In this document: one piece after another, positions 12,430-24,731 of the stretch
Layout of the letters: the number at the start of each line of letters is the position of its first letter
Position numbering within the stretch: position 1 is the stretch's first letter
Source: Onchocerca lupi
Taxonomy: Eukaryota; Nematoda; Chromadorea; Rhabditida; Onchocercidae
DNA: 64,000 nucleotides
Direction: 5' to 3'
Assembly: GCA_028564675.1 (NCBI GenBank)
Contig: JAOVVO010000074.1
Span: forward strand, 124,001 to 188,000
Program-made: the position numbers and the translations under genes
The notes under the pieces: model-generated
Told to the model about the DNA's origin: nothing
Seen by the model: the letters and a program-made list of their open reading frames with translations, nothing else
The model's database searches: none

Positions 12430-13736
12430 TCATTTTTCTTCCTTGTTCGGCATATTCTTATAACCAAGTATTGCCTCCTCACCACATGCAGCGACAACGA
12501 GACACTAAAAATTAGTAAGCGCCACATGTTTTACATAAAAACGATTTTTTTATTACAAGATATCAAATGAAGATTACCGTGACTTACATAATGGAAATAT
12601 TAGAATCCAAAAACTAGATTCCTTAATTTCGAAGAAAAAAAAGGACAATATTTGGAATCAATATACATAAATTTCTTTTTATATATGTTTTTCCTTCTGG
12701 TCAATAAGTTCAAAAGCTGGAAACTTACTAATATCCCATTCTCGTCTTTTTCATATGCCTGTTTGATTTGATCTCCCAAATCCCCTTCAGGTAACTTCAA
12801 GTCATCTTTTGTTTCACATGTATCAAGATCCATAAGACTAACATAACCGTCGTCATTTATTGACAGGAGCTGCAATTGCAATTAATAGTACCAACAAGAA
12901 CAGAGCTATTGCTTGAAAAGATCTACTTCCTACATTCGAACGTATTCATTTCTAAAAGTTACTTTCAAATTTTATATTGAAATTGTTTTTAATCAATCCC
13001 ATGATTTTGAAAAAAAATCGTTAATAAACCTGATATTCTTTACGCTTCACAACAGGAACATCCATATTGTGAGTAGATGGACATATATCTTCTAGTTTCT
13101 TGCCAGTAAAGATATCCAAGCCAACAAGATGGACTTTGGCATGTCCGTGTTTACCAGTTTTTGAAGTGCTCATTTCAACAACCTGAACATACCACATCAA
13201 CATTGAAGACTATGAATTAATATCACTAGTGATAATCGAAATCCGATTATATTTAACATCTGCTAATTGCATTTATTATGCTGAGAAATTTCAAGATTGG
13301 TGAAATAAAAAAGTAAATACAGATATAATTTAAAAATCTCAAATATTTTATTATAATATAAAAATATTTCCTAATAACTGAAACTATTCTTTCTCCATCT
13401 TTTCTTCTCAAGAAAACAATGGTTCAAGCTACAAAAAAGCAAAATATTTTCATTAACTTTAGTACCTAACTTCCATTAACTATAGTTAATGGATATCCAA
13501 CTTCCGAGTTATCTTTACTGCACTAAATATCTTTTTTGTTTAATTATTTGACTAATCAACATCACCAACTTTGAATAATTTATCAAACAAACTGAAAGAC
13601 TAGAAATTACCTTGCATGGACGCCCTTTGAGCATAACATTCTCATTTTTGCGAAGAGCAGAGCACTGTTTCGGATATGTTGTAGCGGCACCAGCATCGCC
13701 CGTATGAAAATCATGATCGTGCTCGTGTTCTGCCAT
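12430..13736 (-). CDS. eIF5A: Eukaryotic translation initiation factor 5A (eIF5A)
   Basis: Four exons, 13736-13611, 13182-13030, 12869-12729 and 12504-12430, give 164 aa (family 155-165). The factor binds the ribosomal E site, relieves stalling (notably at polyproline) and aids termination; it needs hypusine made by deoxyhypusine synthase and hydroxylase. The hypusine loop STSKTGKHGHAKVHLVG is intact, with the modified Lys at about residue 53. It is followed by DIFTGKKLEDICPSTHNMDV, the C-terminal OB fold (INDDGYVSLMD, LKLPEGDLG) and a tail LVVAACGEEAILGYKNM. The N-terminus is acidic and His-rich (AEHEHDHDFHTGDAG), as in nematode IFF proteins. An acceptor (ATTTTGCAG, exon edge 13756) lies just upstream of the ATG and can receive SL or a distant 5'UTR exon. 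Divergent from the LRR gene. Confidence 0.97.
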
Positions 13737-13756
13737 GGCCTATGCAAGATGGCGCA

Positions 13757-15746
13757 CTGCAAAATAGTTCCAATCGAAGCTTTAGCATTACGTATCAACA
13801 TAAAAACAATAAATTATAATGCATGTTGCGAATTTCCGGATAGAAAGGAAAGAATATCTTTTGTCAATCAACCGAAAAATATGAATCCGACACTCTTTCA
13901 AATACATATTATAAAGGCATACAAATGTGTTGGATATCAAAACGATAAAGCTTATAATGATGAAATAAATGAAGTCGACAAGATACTCAAAATATCAAAA
14001 AATTTCTGAAGACGGAGATGAGTTGCAAATGAAAGAGTGAAGAATCATTCAAACTTCTGTCTTCACATATCTCATTAATGTTACAAATATTCAGTCAACT
14101 AGTTAGTGTCGTACATTCTAATTATTAAATTAACTTATACAATCGATAAATAGTTAAGCTAAATTAAGCAGCAAGTTTCATTTTTATAACTTCATTCTTG
14201 TCAAATGCTCTACCAGTCGTTATGAGTTTATCTACAATGTATTGCGAGATAATACACCATTATCTATCATGTAACATGCTTCGTTAAGTATATTGAATTT
14301 AAATTCATAAACTAGAAATAAATCCATATATTCAGCTAATTTTTAATTTGGACGATGAGATATCAAAAATGCAGAAGGAAAAGAGATAGAAAACATGTTT
14401 AGCGATTGAAAAATGCATTTTTTCCAGTTCAATTTTAACGCAATAATCACCTCATCTATTTAGTGGATTAAGTTCAACTACTATTTCGTGAGTCGAACAT
14501 GATCTGATCCCTGCTAACCTTAATGGGTACATTAGTAAATAAATCCAGTACTACTGTATCCGATGTATCTGATTCATGTCAATCATGTGCCTTCTTATTA
14601 TTCAACTTTTGCAAGCTTAGCAACTAGGTTTTAGCAAGGTACCATACAAATATTACGCTTATTAAACTTTAATTAAAGAGCTACACGTATCCGTTTATGT
14701 CCAAAAATTCAAATAATATGAACAACACTAAACATCACATCTTATCCTATTTAAAATTCTTTTCTTTACATTCCAATAACGATGCAATAACAAAAAGAGA
14801 AGGAAATAAATAAAACAACGAGAATTACTTACATGATAAGATAAACACGCAATGCAGAATTGTGCGTATATAAGTGGGTGCGTGCGTATAACTGATGCAA
14901 TTACAGGAAAAGTAGATATTCCAGGCGGTACGTAGTTGGATGTAATAAGTCAATTTTTAAAAAGAACACGCAGTCTCAGATGATTGTTGCTCTGTTTGCA
15001 TCGATTTCAGAGTCACGTTGATTTCAGGTCACGTCCTTACTTTTGGTACTACTAATACTAAAATAAATAAGGATGCCAAACTTCCTACTCCACCAACACG
15101 ATGCAACGAACAATGACCGCTCCGCAATAAACGAAACCAACTGACAGCTTCCTAGGACTGCTTGATCCTAAATGCGCTACCGTATCCAGACAGCCTGTCG
15201 CAGAATATCGCAATATTATCAGGAGCCGATATGAAGTTTGAAAATGTCCTGAAAAAGGCGCGTGTTCGAAAATTGGTAAAAGGACTTTTAAAATTGAAAA
15301 TTTCAGAAATTGATATAATATAATTTTGAATAAGTATTTTTTATCTCAAAACAATCAAAGGGCTAAGACGATTAAATCGGAGGAAAATTGATTGGAATTT
15401 GTCAATTTTTTCACTCGAAATGCGTGAAATCTTCTAAAAAAAGTTCATTCTAAATTAGAACTTTTAATTTAAAGAAAAAATTTCCTTTAAATTTAAAGGC
15501 TTCATGAAATTAGTGTAAATTAAGTGTAGTTATTTGTTGCAGTTTAAATTTATAATAAATTCATAAATCAAAAATTACAAATTATGGATCTTAAATTCAA
15601 ACTTCGGATTTGATAATCAATAAAGCGAAGAATTCAAAAGCTAGAGAAATTTTATTGGAAATTCAATTAGAATTTGAAAAAATTTTGAGGAGTTGAAAAC
15701 ACTCAAAAAATTTGCTCAAAAAGTCTAATATTTAACCTGAAAACAA

Positions 15747-15787
<41 letters not shown>

Positions 15788-16085
15788 GCATTATGACCTG
15801 AAAAAAAGTTTCTTTAGAGAATAACAGCAAAACATATATACAGGGAGGGGTAAAAGGTCAACGAGAAGGATTAGAAGCACGAAAAGAACGGGAAAGGAGA
15901 AAAAGCGTTATAAAGAAATCATATCAATAGAGAAGGGTCAAAGAAAAACTATGTTGACCTTTAGTTTCTTGCGTTATTTCTCCTGACCTTTTTGTTTTGC
16001 ACTCACATCTACTTCAAGTCACACCTACCGCGCTCCATTTTCTTGATTCTCAATCATCAAATACTTCGATTAATCAAATTCTCAG
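13757..16085. promoter_or_regulatory. Divergent upstream region between eIF5A and the LRR-Ig gene
   Basis: 2.3 kb between two head-to-head genes. A higher-GC stretch lies at about 15000-15230. Within it, reading minus, a GTAAGG donor at 15042-15047 could end a non-coding 5' exon of eIF5A. Nearer the LRR gene are a poly(A) tract (15749-15782) and four nuclear-receptor-like half sites: AGGTCA 15855, GGGTCA 15935, TGACCT 15955 and 15984. The regulatory role is inferred from position and motif only. Confidence 0.35.
15749..15782 (+). repeat. Poly(A) tract, 34 bp
   Basis: Uninterrupted A homopolymer about 325 bp upstream of the LRR-Ig start codon. Likely length-polymorphic. No source element or target-site duplication is recognisable. 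Confidence 0.9.
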
Positions 16086-16107
16086 AAGTAATTAGCCGAG
16101 GGAAACA

Positions 16108-18403
16108 ATGAGATTTCCCGGTCTTCCTGCTTTATTTTATCTATCAGTAGTACTTTGTTCATCCTACACGAGGAACATCATTCCCTGTTTCGAACCATGT
16201 CATTGTTATTCGCTGGAAAGTTTGCATATAGGAATGAATTGTTCGCATTCCATGTTGAAACGATTTCTTCCATCAGAAATGATCCGAAATGATTCACAAC
16301 TTTATGATTCTGTTAGATCTGTCTCGAATGACCATCAATTTAGACTATCGGAAGTCTTAGAACTAGACATTTCATATAATAAACTGGAAGATATTCCGAA
16401 TTTCGATGATTTTTATCATCTAAAACGGTTGAATTTGGAATACAATCGATTACGTAGTATTCCGAATGAGGCAATTGCCTCATTGAACTATCTGGAAGAA
16501 CTAAATTTGTCTAACAATCAAATTTCTGAAATTTCCGAAATTGCTTTCAAAAATTTCACTTCTCTTCGTGGAATATATCTTGGCGGGAACAAGCTAAAAA
16601 CTTTGCCATCATCACGACACATTCTTAATTTGAGAGAGCTCTATTTGGATGATAATTTGATCGAAAATATTCTTCCGGAACCATTCAACTTTTCAAGTCT
16701 CAAAACACTTTCACTCGCTAACAACAGAATATCCAACATACAACCAAGATCACTGATAAAATATTGCAAATTAGAAAACTTGAATTTGGCTCGGAATCCT
16801 CTTTCAGAAGTGCCACGGCAGATTCTGCACGAGGTAGCATCAACATTGGTCAAGCTAAACCTCAGTTCGACACTTATTGCAACGATTAGAAGTGGTGATT
16901 TCACTAATTTTCTCTCTATTCAGGAAATCGATTTATCCCGTAAGTTTATTTGATTAAAATTTTACGAGATTAATAGGAAAATTCTTTAATCCAGTGAAAT
17001 CCAGTTTAGTTAAAGAATAGACGAACAGAACCGGATATAGTGAGCTTGAAATGCAAAATGTGATTCTCAGTGAAGATAGATATTCATAAAGATCTATCCA
17101 TCAGTCGTCTCAGTTTACTTAAAGTTCCAATGAGACTGCACGGCTTAATTACCTTAATTACACATCTTAATTGTGAATTTTAATGCATCTTTTTTTTTTT
17201 TGTGACAAATCTATCGATATATTCAATTCTTTGCCATGATATTTATATCACATTTGTTCAAGTTGTTTGCTGATAATTTATTTGCATTCACTTTTAAAGA
17301 TTATTATTACAGATGCGAAAATAACGAAGATAGAAGAAAACTCGTTTTGCAATCTTCCCAAACTGCTGAAACTTCATCTAAATGATAATCCAGAATTGAA
17401 GCACATTTCTTATGATGCATTCCAGCTACTACCATCGCTCTTGTTAATTCATCTTCATAATTGCAATCTCTCAGAATTCTATCATTTTAACTTGCAATTG
17501 CTGCCATCTCTCCAACATTTGACCTTCTACGGAAATCCACTACTTTGTGATTGCAATCTAACATGGATTCAACACTTGAAACATATTGTGATGGATAAAA
17601 AAGAAATGAGATGTATTGATGATAATAAAAAATACCGAAATTTGCGTACTTTCGAAATTTTGAAAAAATGTCCACCAAGAATAGTTGGTTTGCCCGTTGC
17701 TATTACTGTTTTGGAAAGGAAAAGATTATTTTTGATCTGTGATGCGATTGGTAATCCAAAACCAGCTATTCAATGGCGCGATCCAACAGATGCTGAAATT
17801 TCGAATGAACGTTTTCTAATATTGCAAAAAATTAATCAGAATCAATCAGGTAACTATCGTTGCTTAGCATATTCTCAAGCAGGTTTGGTTGAAGCGAAAA
17901 TTTTTGTAAATGTTATTCCTCAATTTAAACTACAAATGCTTTCGATCAATTCAACAATGGCAGTGATAAGTTGGATTGGTAAGCTTCCCTTTGTTACATC
18001 GAGATTACGCGTTCGATTTCGGTGCAATTCGACAGAATTCATACGAGATGCCGAAGTGAATGAGAAAATGATAACAGTTCAATTCTTTCACAAGATTTCT
18101 CTGGACAAAGAAACTGTTGAACTCTGTTTGTTGGATGGCACAACAGAATTGATTTGCGATTATTTCGATAGTCGAGAAGATAATAGCGAAGGCAATTTCA
18201 TTTACCTAAAATTTTTTGTTGTTTCTTTTTGTTTCCTTCTTTGTGCCTATAACATAAATTGCAAGTTTAAACGAATAGATCGGGAAGTTAAAATGATGAG
18301 AATGACGATGAACCTGGAAAGGAATCCAACATTTTACAACTCTAGCACTTTAGCGGTCCAAATTTTGACTAGGCCAAAATTTAAATATAACTCAGAATTA
18401 TGA
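16108..18403 (+). CDS. LRR and immunoglobulin domain single-pass membrane receptor (IGLR/LRIG-like)
   Basis: Two exons, 16108-16939 and 17313-18403, join in phase 1 (donor GTAAGT) and give 640 aa. A signal peptide (FPGLPALFYLSVVLCSS) is followed by a Cys-rich LRR N-cap (CFEPCHCYS), about ten leucine-rich repeats (e.g. LEELNLSNNQISEISEIAF, LRELYLDDNLIENI), an LRR C-cap (NPLLCDCNLTW with closing Cys at ~395), an Ig domain (~398-478; Cys in LFLICDAIGNPKP and SGNYRCLAYSQAG), a fibronectin-III-like segment, and a transmembrane helix at ~572-592 (KFFVVSFCFLLCAYN). The cytoplasmic tail is only about 50 aa, with no kinase or TIR domain. LRR-Ig proteins act in adhesion, axon guidance or receptor modulation; the ligand cannot be told. 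An acceptor at 16085, 22 nt before the ATG, fits SL addition. Orthology to a specific C. elegans iglr/lron gene is not established. Confidence 0.93.
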
Positions 18404-20327
18404 ATTTTCATTACCGTATATAATCTAGTTGACTATTGTATTAGTGCCAGATTTACATGCGATGCCTTTGTTGATATTTTTTTAAACCTTTTTTGATATT
18501 TTGCTATATATTTATGTGTGATGAGAATTTTTGAAATCTATATTCCTTCGAATATTTTGATAAAATTCAATATTAATATTCAAATGTGAGAGTAATTCAT
18601 TTCTCCAAGTTTATTTATTTTCTAAAATTTTCACCAAAATTTAAACATCAAAGTTAATTGATAAATGTCAGTTTCATTTCAACGAAAACAACATTCAAAA
18701 GTTAACGATATTAACAGACTTTTTAAAAATTTTATGTCAGTTAATTGAAACAATCTTTATTTGCTTTGCAATGATGCATAAGACAATCTTTCTTCACAGT
18801 AAAATGCTCAAGAAAAGGTGCATTTATGAAGAAAAATTATCCTTACATAGCACTGTAAAGAAAAGCAATTTATTTCAATGCCGAAACATGTTTTGATATT
18901 CATCTTGAATGCAAAATATATGTGCAATCATTTATCATTTGCATTTCTCAAGCAAGCAATATCAGTTCTCCTATGCGTAAATAATTCAATGTATTCGAAG
19001 CAAAAAGACTTGAGAAAATTTTTTTTTTTTTTTTTTTTTTGGAATTTTCAACTTAAAAGAAGGGCAGATGAATTCTCTGTTTATATTTATTATCACACTT
19101 ACTTCTGTCCATTGTCAATGATAAGCGATTTCAGAAAGCAACTATGATAAGCAGTAAATGGATCGAAATTTAATTCGAATTTGAAAGAAAGGAGGGGGAA
19201 GAGAAAAAGAGAAAGGGGAAGGCTTCATGATAAGGACTAAATTCAGGAAGCCTAAATAATCGAAGATAGTTTTATAATTGTCCAACTTGAAAGTAATTCA
19301 TCCGGCATAATAGTCTTTTCTATTCTTAAATATACAAACAAGAACACAAATGACTTAATAATTTTTACATAACATCTCAACAAATTAATCATTGTGGAAG
19401 CATCACAACAAATCAAAAATGTTCCTGTTATCATGCTTCGATCAGTGCCACTATCAATAGATTATCACAATCACGGTTACTAAGATCAATGTAATTGTGT
19501 TTTCTGAATCATTCAGTAAGCATTACAAAATTATGGTTGATTGAAATCTGTAAACTTGATTGTTTAAGCAAAAGAATACGACTACAATATACTTAATTTC
19601 AGAAATCATTATTTCAATTTGTAGGAAGTGTCTTAATTTGAAATACGCTTCTATGCATTTTGATTGTTTCGTTTCTATGCATGAAAAGAGAATATCGACT
19701 TTCATGTGATAGGAATAGAAGAAAACTGATAAGTAAAGAAGATTGGTGATATACTGATGAGTATTCAAAATGAACAAAAGTAAAAAAAAAATCTTTTCGG
19801 TTGAAAAGATTCAGTTCTATAATCATGTGAACCTATTTTATATGCATAAGCTCAAAGTTGGGAATGAAGAAAATTGATGAAGCATGAAGTGATTGCTTGA
19901 ATTCCAATAAAGAGTGTGTTTTATAAAGTGGAAATAAATTGTAACCCTTGATGATTTTATGAAATTCATTTCTTTGTTTCAAATCAAATGACTTTGTTTT
20001 ATGGCCTTGTTAAGTAGCTTAAGCTTGTTTTATGGCTTTGCTTTAACCTTTATTTCATGCTGTTGTAAATCATACCTTTAAAGCGCTCTCTCATGCACTA
20101 ACAAAGAAATGCTTTCTCATGTTACGGAGATGCTTCTTTGTGCATCATTTTAAAGGAAAGCTAACGAAAAATGCGGTTGGATCCACTGTTTGGTATATTT
20201 TAAGTTTCTTAGTAGTATCTTTATCCCCTTTTCTCATATTAATAAGTCGTCATGTAAATTGTTTTATTAATATAATTGATTTGTAATTATTCGTACGTTT
20301 TCTTGTTATCTAAATTTCTGTATTAAA
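18404..20327. other. 3' flank of LRR-Ig gene, no gene seen
   Basis: 1.9 kb of A+T-rich sequence with a T tract near 19020-19040 and a purine-rich run at 19189-19220. Around 19990-20070 the phrase TGTTTTATGGC occurs twice in a loose repeat. No coding exon is supportable. Confidence 0.5.
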
Positions 20328-20349
20328 GGTTTAATTACCCAAGTCTGAG
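20328..20349 (+). other. Genomic SL1 spliced-leader-like sequence (21/22), no donor
   Basis: These 22 bases match the nematode SL1 leader at every position except 18 (C for T). In a real SL RNA gene the leader is followed by a GT donor and an Sm site; here it is followed by ATACC and no AATTTTTGG-like Sm site appears within 100 bp. It is therefore not a functional SL RNA gene. It could be a fossil leader brought in by reverse transcription of a trans-spliced mRNA, or a genome-embedded leader. A 49-codon ORF starts 25 bp downstream. Confidence 0.85.
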
Positions 20350-20374
20350 ATACCGCGAAATATTCGATAACAAT

Positions 20375-20524
20375 ATGATAAAAACAAGAATCCTTGTTAT
20401 TGTCATGACCAAGAAGGAAGGCGACAAAATGAAAAAACTCTTTGATAAAATCGCATTTCTGTTCCTGTTTTTACTGCGACATCATGCATTATCCATTCGA
20501 TATTCTATTTTGAATACTCTATAG
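20375..20524 (+). CDS. Small ORF directly downstream of the SL1-like sequence, unrecognised
   Basis: A 49-aa frame starts 25 bp after the SL1-like 22-mer, the spacing of a short trans-spliced 5'UTR. It opens MIKTRILVIVMTKKEGDK. The internal Met19 gives a signal-peptide-like start (MKKLFDKIAFLFLFLL), and the frame ends at TAG 20522. No intron donor extends it convincingly and no poly(A) tail or long 3' partner was found. I do not recognise the product. It could be a decayed retrocopy, the first exon of an unseen gene, or chance. Confidence 0.25.
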   Translation: MIKTRILVIVMTKKEGDKMKKLFDKIAFLFLFLLRHHALSIRYSILNTL

Positions 20525-20974
20525 AAATTAGAAAAATTCTCTCCAAATTATTTGAAGAATAGATTTTATCCCTCGAAAAATATCTGAATGAATGCTAGGA
20601 AAGAATTTGAATGCATTATATATAAACTGATTCGAATTTTCCTTAGCTGTACGGGATATAATCATTAATCAGTTAGATCAGATAATTTCAACTAACTGAT
20701 AGTCTGATCAGTGAATGAATTATACGATTGGTTAATCGGTTTTCATTAAACTTATCCATATATAATGTTAAATAAGAAGGGTAAGATTAGTATGTGTGAA
20801 TAAACAAACATTTGAAACTGGAAGTCATTTCAAAAGTGAAACTTTATCCCTGAAATTGAAAAGACATCACAGCGGAAGAGTAAAAGTTAGCTTTGCATAG
20901 TTGAAATGAATTTTAAAAATTAGTGTTAACTTCAGAAAGTTACCATTAATTTTTAGTTACCGCTAATCAGAAAG

Positions 20975-23203
20975 TTATAATTCAACTTTTGGATGGAATT
21001 TTTTGATATGTTTTTGAAAATGAATTCTGCGTCGAAACATTTGTTTGCAAGTTGGACAGATATATTTGCAAGCTGTGTTGTGGATATCCGAATGAACTCG
21101 TAAATCATTCCGGCGTACAAAACGTTTTCCGCATTGCTCACATTTGTACCTGAAAGTGTTAATCAATCATGCATGCAAGATATTAACAGTCATAGATATG
21201 AACTAGTGTGAAAGTTGTTAAGGTCATAGGTTGATAATGGAGAAAAGTTAAGACTGCTCATTTCATGACAGAAAATGATAACTTCCTTAATCAATGACGA
21301 GGAATTAACTCGAGAAATCGCTAAATTTAAAATTTTTTTAAAAACAGAATAAGCGAAAAACCATACGGTCGAACGTGTGTATGAACGGAGCGAATATGCG
21401 CTGTCAAAGCCTGTAATGTATATATAATTAATCTTGAAAGAGAAAACATAGGAATTAAAACTTTGGATTGAAGTATATTTGTTTAATACATTGTCAATTT
21501 GTTGAGAGCATGGACTGCCATCTTTGATAAACATTTCAGTAATATCCGATATTTAAGCAAATGATATTTTTATTTTTAAAAGACATGAAAGATCAAATGT
21601 TTGTAAGAGATGAAATGAAAAAAAAATTTTTGACTTTCATTACTTTGGAACATTTGAAACCAGCATGAGTGCATTGATTGTAAGGGCAAACGTAAACGTA
21701 GTTTAAATGTCGCATCATATCGTGTCGACGTAAACATCCCTGTCGACCAAAGACCGCCGAACATTTGGTACATTTAAATGGACGCAAATTTCTAAATACA
21801 TAAATCTGATTAATGTCATGAAGTTAAGGTTTTTGTAAGTGAAATTGCGCTATTTTCTGCTTCCCATTGAATGATCATTCTGTTGAGAATTTGTTTTTTT
21901 ATTTGAATTATATTTTCAAGAATAGTTGGGCGATATTTGTGAAAACATAGTTTACCAACTGAGTAAGGAAATGAAACGAACAAATGTACGATAGCCACAT
22001 GTTCACGAAGTAGAGAAGCAGTTGGAAATTCTCTTTGGCAAGTTTCACATTTCGGTCGCATCCGTACTTCATGTTGTCGTTTTTGATGCTTCTGAACGGC
22101 ATCAAAAGTTCGAAATAACTGTAATATTCATGAAAATTTTAATTTTACTAAATTTTTGACATGAAAAATTTATGAAATTGTGAAATTTTTGTTTACTTAC
22201 GAGGACGAAATTTAACTAACACTCTACATCTTCTTGAATATTTTTTGAAAAAATTCGAGAAGATATTAAATACTAGTTAAATTAAATGCATATTGAATAA
22301 AAAAAAAAAAGCCTAGCCATAATTATGATATTTTTGACAAATTTTGTTTGAATTCAAAATGAATTTCAACTAAATTTAAGATGAAGCTAAACATATACGA
22401 TGTTTTCCATCTTAATCGGTACAAATCTAACATTTATTTATGTATGAACTAAAATTAGTTTGCCAGCTGTTCACAGCTCATGATCAATGATCAATATGGT
22501 AAGAGAATTAATCAAATTTCAAAATATATTCGTAAAGTATATCGCAAATCACATACTGTATTACACTTCAAACATCTATATCGCCTGCCACGTCGACGTT
22601 TCGTGTAAGTTTCATTATTTGGATGATAAAGCAACAAATGGGTCTGTATATTGTGTTTCAATGTGAAAGCACTGTCACAGATATCGCAGAGATATTGCTT
22701 ATTGCGAAAACGTTGATATTTTTGTCGATTTCTTAACGTATTACGTGAGGTGTTACGTCGTTTTGGAATAATGAATACTTCCTGAAAATGTGCTTTTGTC
22801 ATTTTCTGATACCGTAGAACTTATATGAAATTTATCAATGAAAGAAAATGAAATTTGTGCATTTATCACACATTGAGCAAAGTATGGATGCATTTTATGC
22901 ATATGTCCTATGTTTATTTACTTTTTTATAAACTTATTTAGTTAAGAATGGATTAACATTCAAACTACTTACCTCAACATTTTCATACGTTATTTTTGAC
23001 GTAACGTCAGCGTTGCTTTTTGACGTGTTTGTGGGTAGGCATTGATCCTGATGGCATGTTGATATTATCTTCGATTTTATATTTGTTTGTTTGCTAAAAA
23101 GAATATTTATTGCTAAATAAAATGCTAAATAAATTATCAAATAAAACGAATTTCTAAATGCAGAAATGAAATTGACCAGTGCTGAATAGTACGTGAATGT
23201 CAT
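20975..23203 (-). CDS. C2H2 zinc-finger protein with seven fingers
   Basis: Six exons: 23203-22973, 22781-22557, 22118-21982, 21791-21644, 21410-21367, 21149-20975; frame closes at 960 nt, 319 aa. The fingers lie in the C-terminal two-thirds: YLCDICDSAF, YRCLKCNTLF, PKCETCQREF, FKCTKCSAVF, YVCPYNQCTHAGF (four residues between the Cys), YKCEQCGKRF and YICPTCKQMF, each with a closing H-x3/5-H. Linkers are not the canonical TGEKP, so the fingers may not all contact DNA. A basic segment (PKRRNTSRNTLRNRQKY) precedes finger 1 and could be nuclear-localising. Donors GTATGG (exon 5) and GTTCGT (exon 3) are non-consensus but required by phase. The first exon is least certain: its first half is hydrophobic and may be intron, with the true start elsewhere. 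Probable nuclear regulator; no orthologue named. Confidence 0.82.
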
Positions 23204-23564
23204 GGATGGGAAATCATCAAGAAATCTGTCGAGAAGTAAGGTAAATACAAAGATCAGAACTTAGCTTGTGATAAATTCACCATATAAATAACATTAAACA
23301 AATTGTATTTTATATATAAATGAAGCAGTTATTCATTTACTACAGTATACTTGCTGTATGTTGCTATATATTTTATTAAAAATTTAAACTGAGTATTTTT
23401 GAAGTTGATTTATTCCTAAAAATAGATTAATAAATAATTTCAATACTTTTCATTCTCAAATATCGAATATATACATTCGAGCTAAAGGATATCAACATCA
23501 GGAAAGTATCTTTTTACGGCACTGCTTTTCGTCGCTATTATCAAATGAGCAAGTTTCAAATCAT

Positions 23565-23569
<5 letters not shown>

Positions 23570-23598
<29 letters not shown>
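23570..23598 (+). repeat. Poly(A) tract, 29 bp
   Basis: Uninterrupted A run touching the stop-codon side of the small minus-strand gene; on that gene's strand it is a T tract directly after the stop. Confidence 0.9.
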
Positions 23599-23601
<3 letters not shown>

Positions 23602-24731
23602 GGATACATGCCGCTGAGTTGTACTTTGATCGATAATAATTGATTGCTGTTCAGCAAGGTTTAATTGATCATTTATTGCAGCATTCTGCGTGTAATTTGG
23701 AACAATTTTTATTTCGTAATTTGCATAATTGTTGTAGCAATCGGTATGCAAACTGAAAATTTCATCTAGCACAGAATTCATTGATATCGCATTGGATCTT
23801 TCATTTTGCTGCACATGCATCCGTGGTTGTGGAATTTCGTGATATGGGCAACATGCACCTGGATGAGTATCACATATGATTTACCTTTTTTATTAAAAAT
23901 TCTGGCGAAATTAATGCTGAATCATATTTCATTCTAATTAAAATCAATATTTCCTTGTTTATCATTTGTCAATCGTCAACAGATTCCACTAATTAACAAT
24001 GCATGCTGTGTGCATTTTAATGAGGAGGAGGAGGACCGAAGTGAAAATGAAAATTTGTTCTAAATTGATGCTTAAGATCAAATGAGATGAAGCCTTGTAT
24101 CATTGGAACCTGTGGAAATTATTAACATAAGCAAAGCAAATATGTAAAAATATAAAATTAAGAAATCGATTAATCTGGAGCATGAAGAATGCTCCATATC
24201 ATTTATCGCAATGTTTAGTGAGAGTTTTAAAGAGAACGAAGCCAGACATAAACGAGATTAGTTTAAAAAACTGCACTGCTTACTGATCAAAAAATCTAAA
24301 TGATCATTTTTTTATTTTTCAATATGTAATTTTATTCTTTGAATTCAATTTTATAGATTTTCATAAAAATCAAATACAAGAAAAGTTAGGAAATGATAGA
24401 AATATGAAAAAGAATGAAAATATGCAAGGAACACTTAGCAATGGTATGTTAGAATCTTCAGCGCTGACAGAAGCTCTTAATTGTTATTTCATTTGTTAAT
24501 AACCAACTTGTTGCATCTTATTATCAGCTGACTTAATTTCTATTATCAGTTGATTCTCGACGATAAAACTTCTGTTAATGATAAAATGATTACAAAAGAA
24601 TTAGCACCTTCAATGCAGTAGAAGCAAAGTTCATCGTAATTGGATGGCTCATAGAAGAGATCACCGATACATTCAGAAACTCCCGGAGGCAGTTTCTCTT
24701 CATAGAAGCAACCGCGCCATTCAGATGACAT
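23599..24731 (-). CDS. Small unrecognised protein gene, two or three exons
   Basis: Two exons, 24731-24608 and 23858-23599, join in phase 1 (donor GTGCTA, acceptor ATCCAG), giving 127 aa from the first in-frame Met. The frame runs without break across the junction into GACCPYHEIPQPRMHV, which supports the splice. The N-terminal half is Cys/aromatic-rich (EWRGCFYEEKLPPGVSECIG, YDELCFYCIEGACC); the C-terminal half is Asn/Gln-rich (YNNYANYEIKIVPNYTQN) with no domain I recognise. No signal peptide is visible. A basic open frame just upstream (25026-24763, with KKAKRRLHFSRKNSQKKATK) may be the first exon through a weak acceptor near 24751. It lies between two zinc-finger genes on the same strand. 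It could instead belong to an alternative transcript of one of them. Confidence 0.4.

Noticed and set aside
13704..14009. 101-codon plus-strand ORF over the eIF5A start
   Set aside because: It is antisense to the first eIF5A exon and to its acceptor; no homology of its own.
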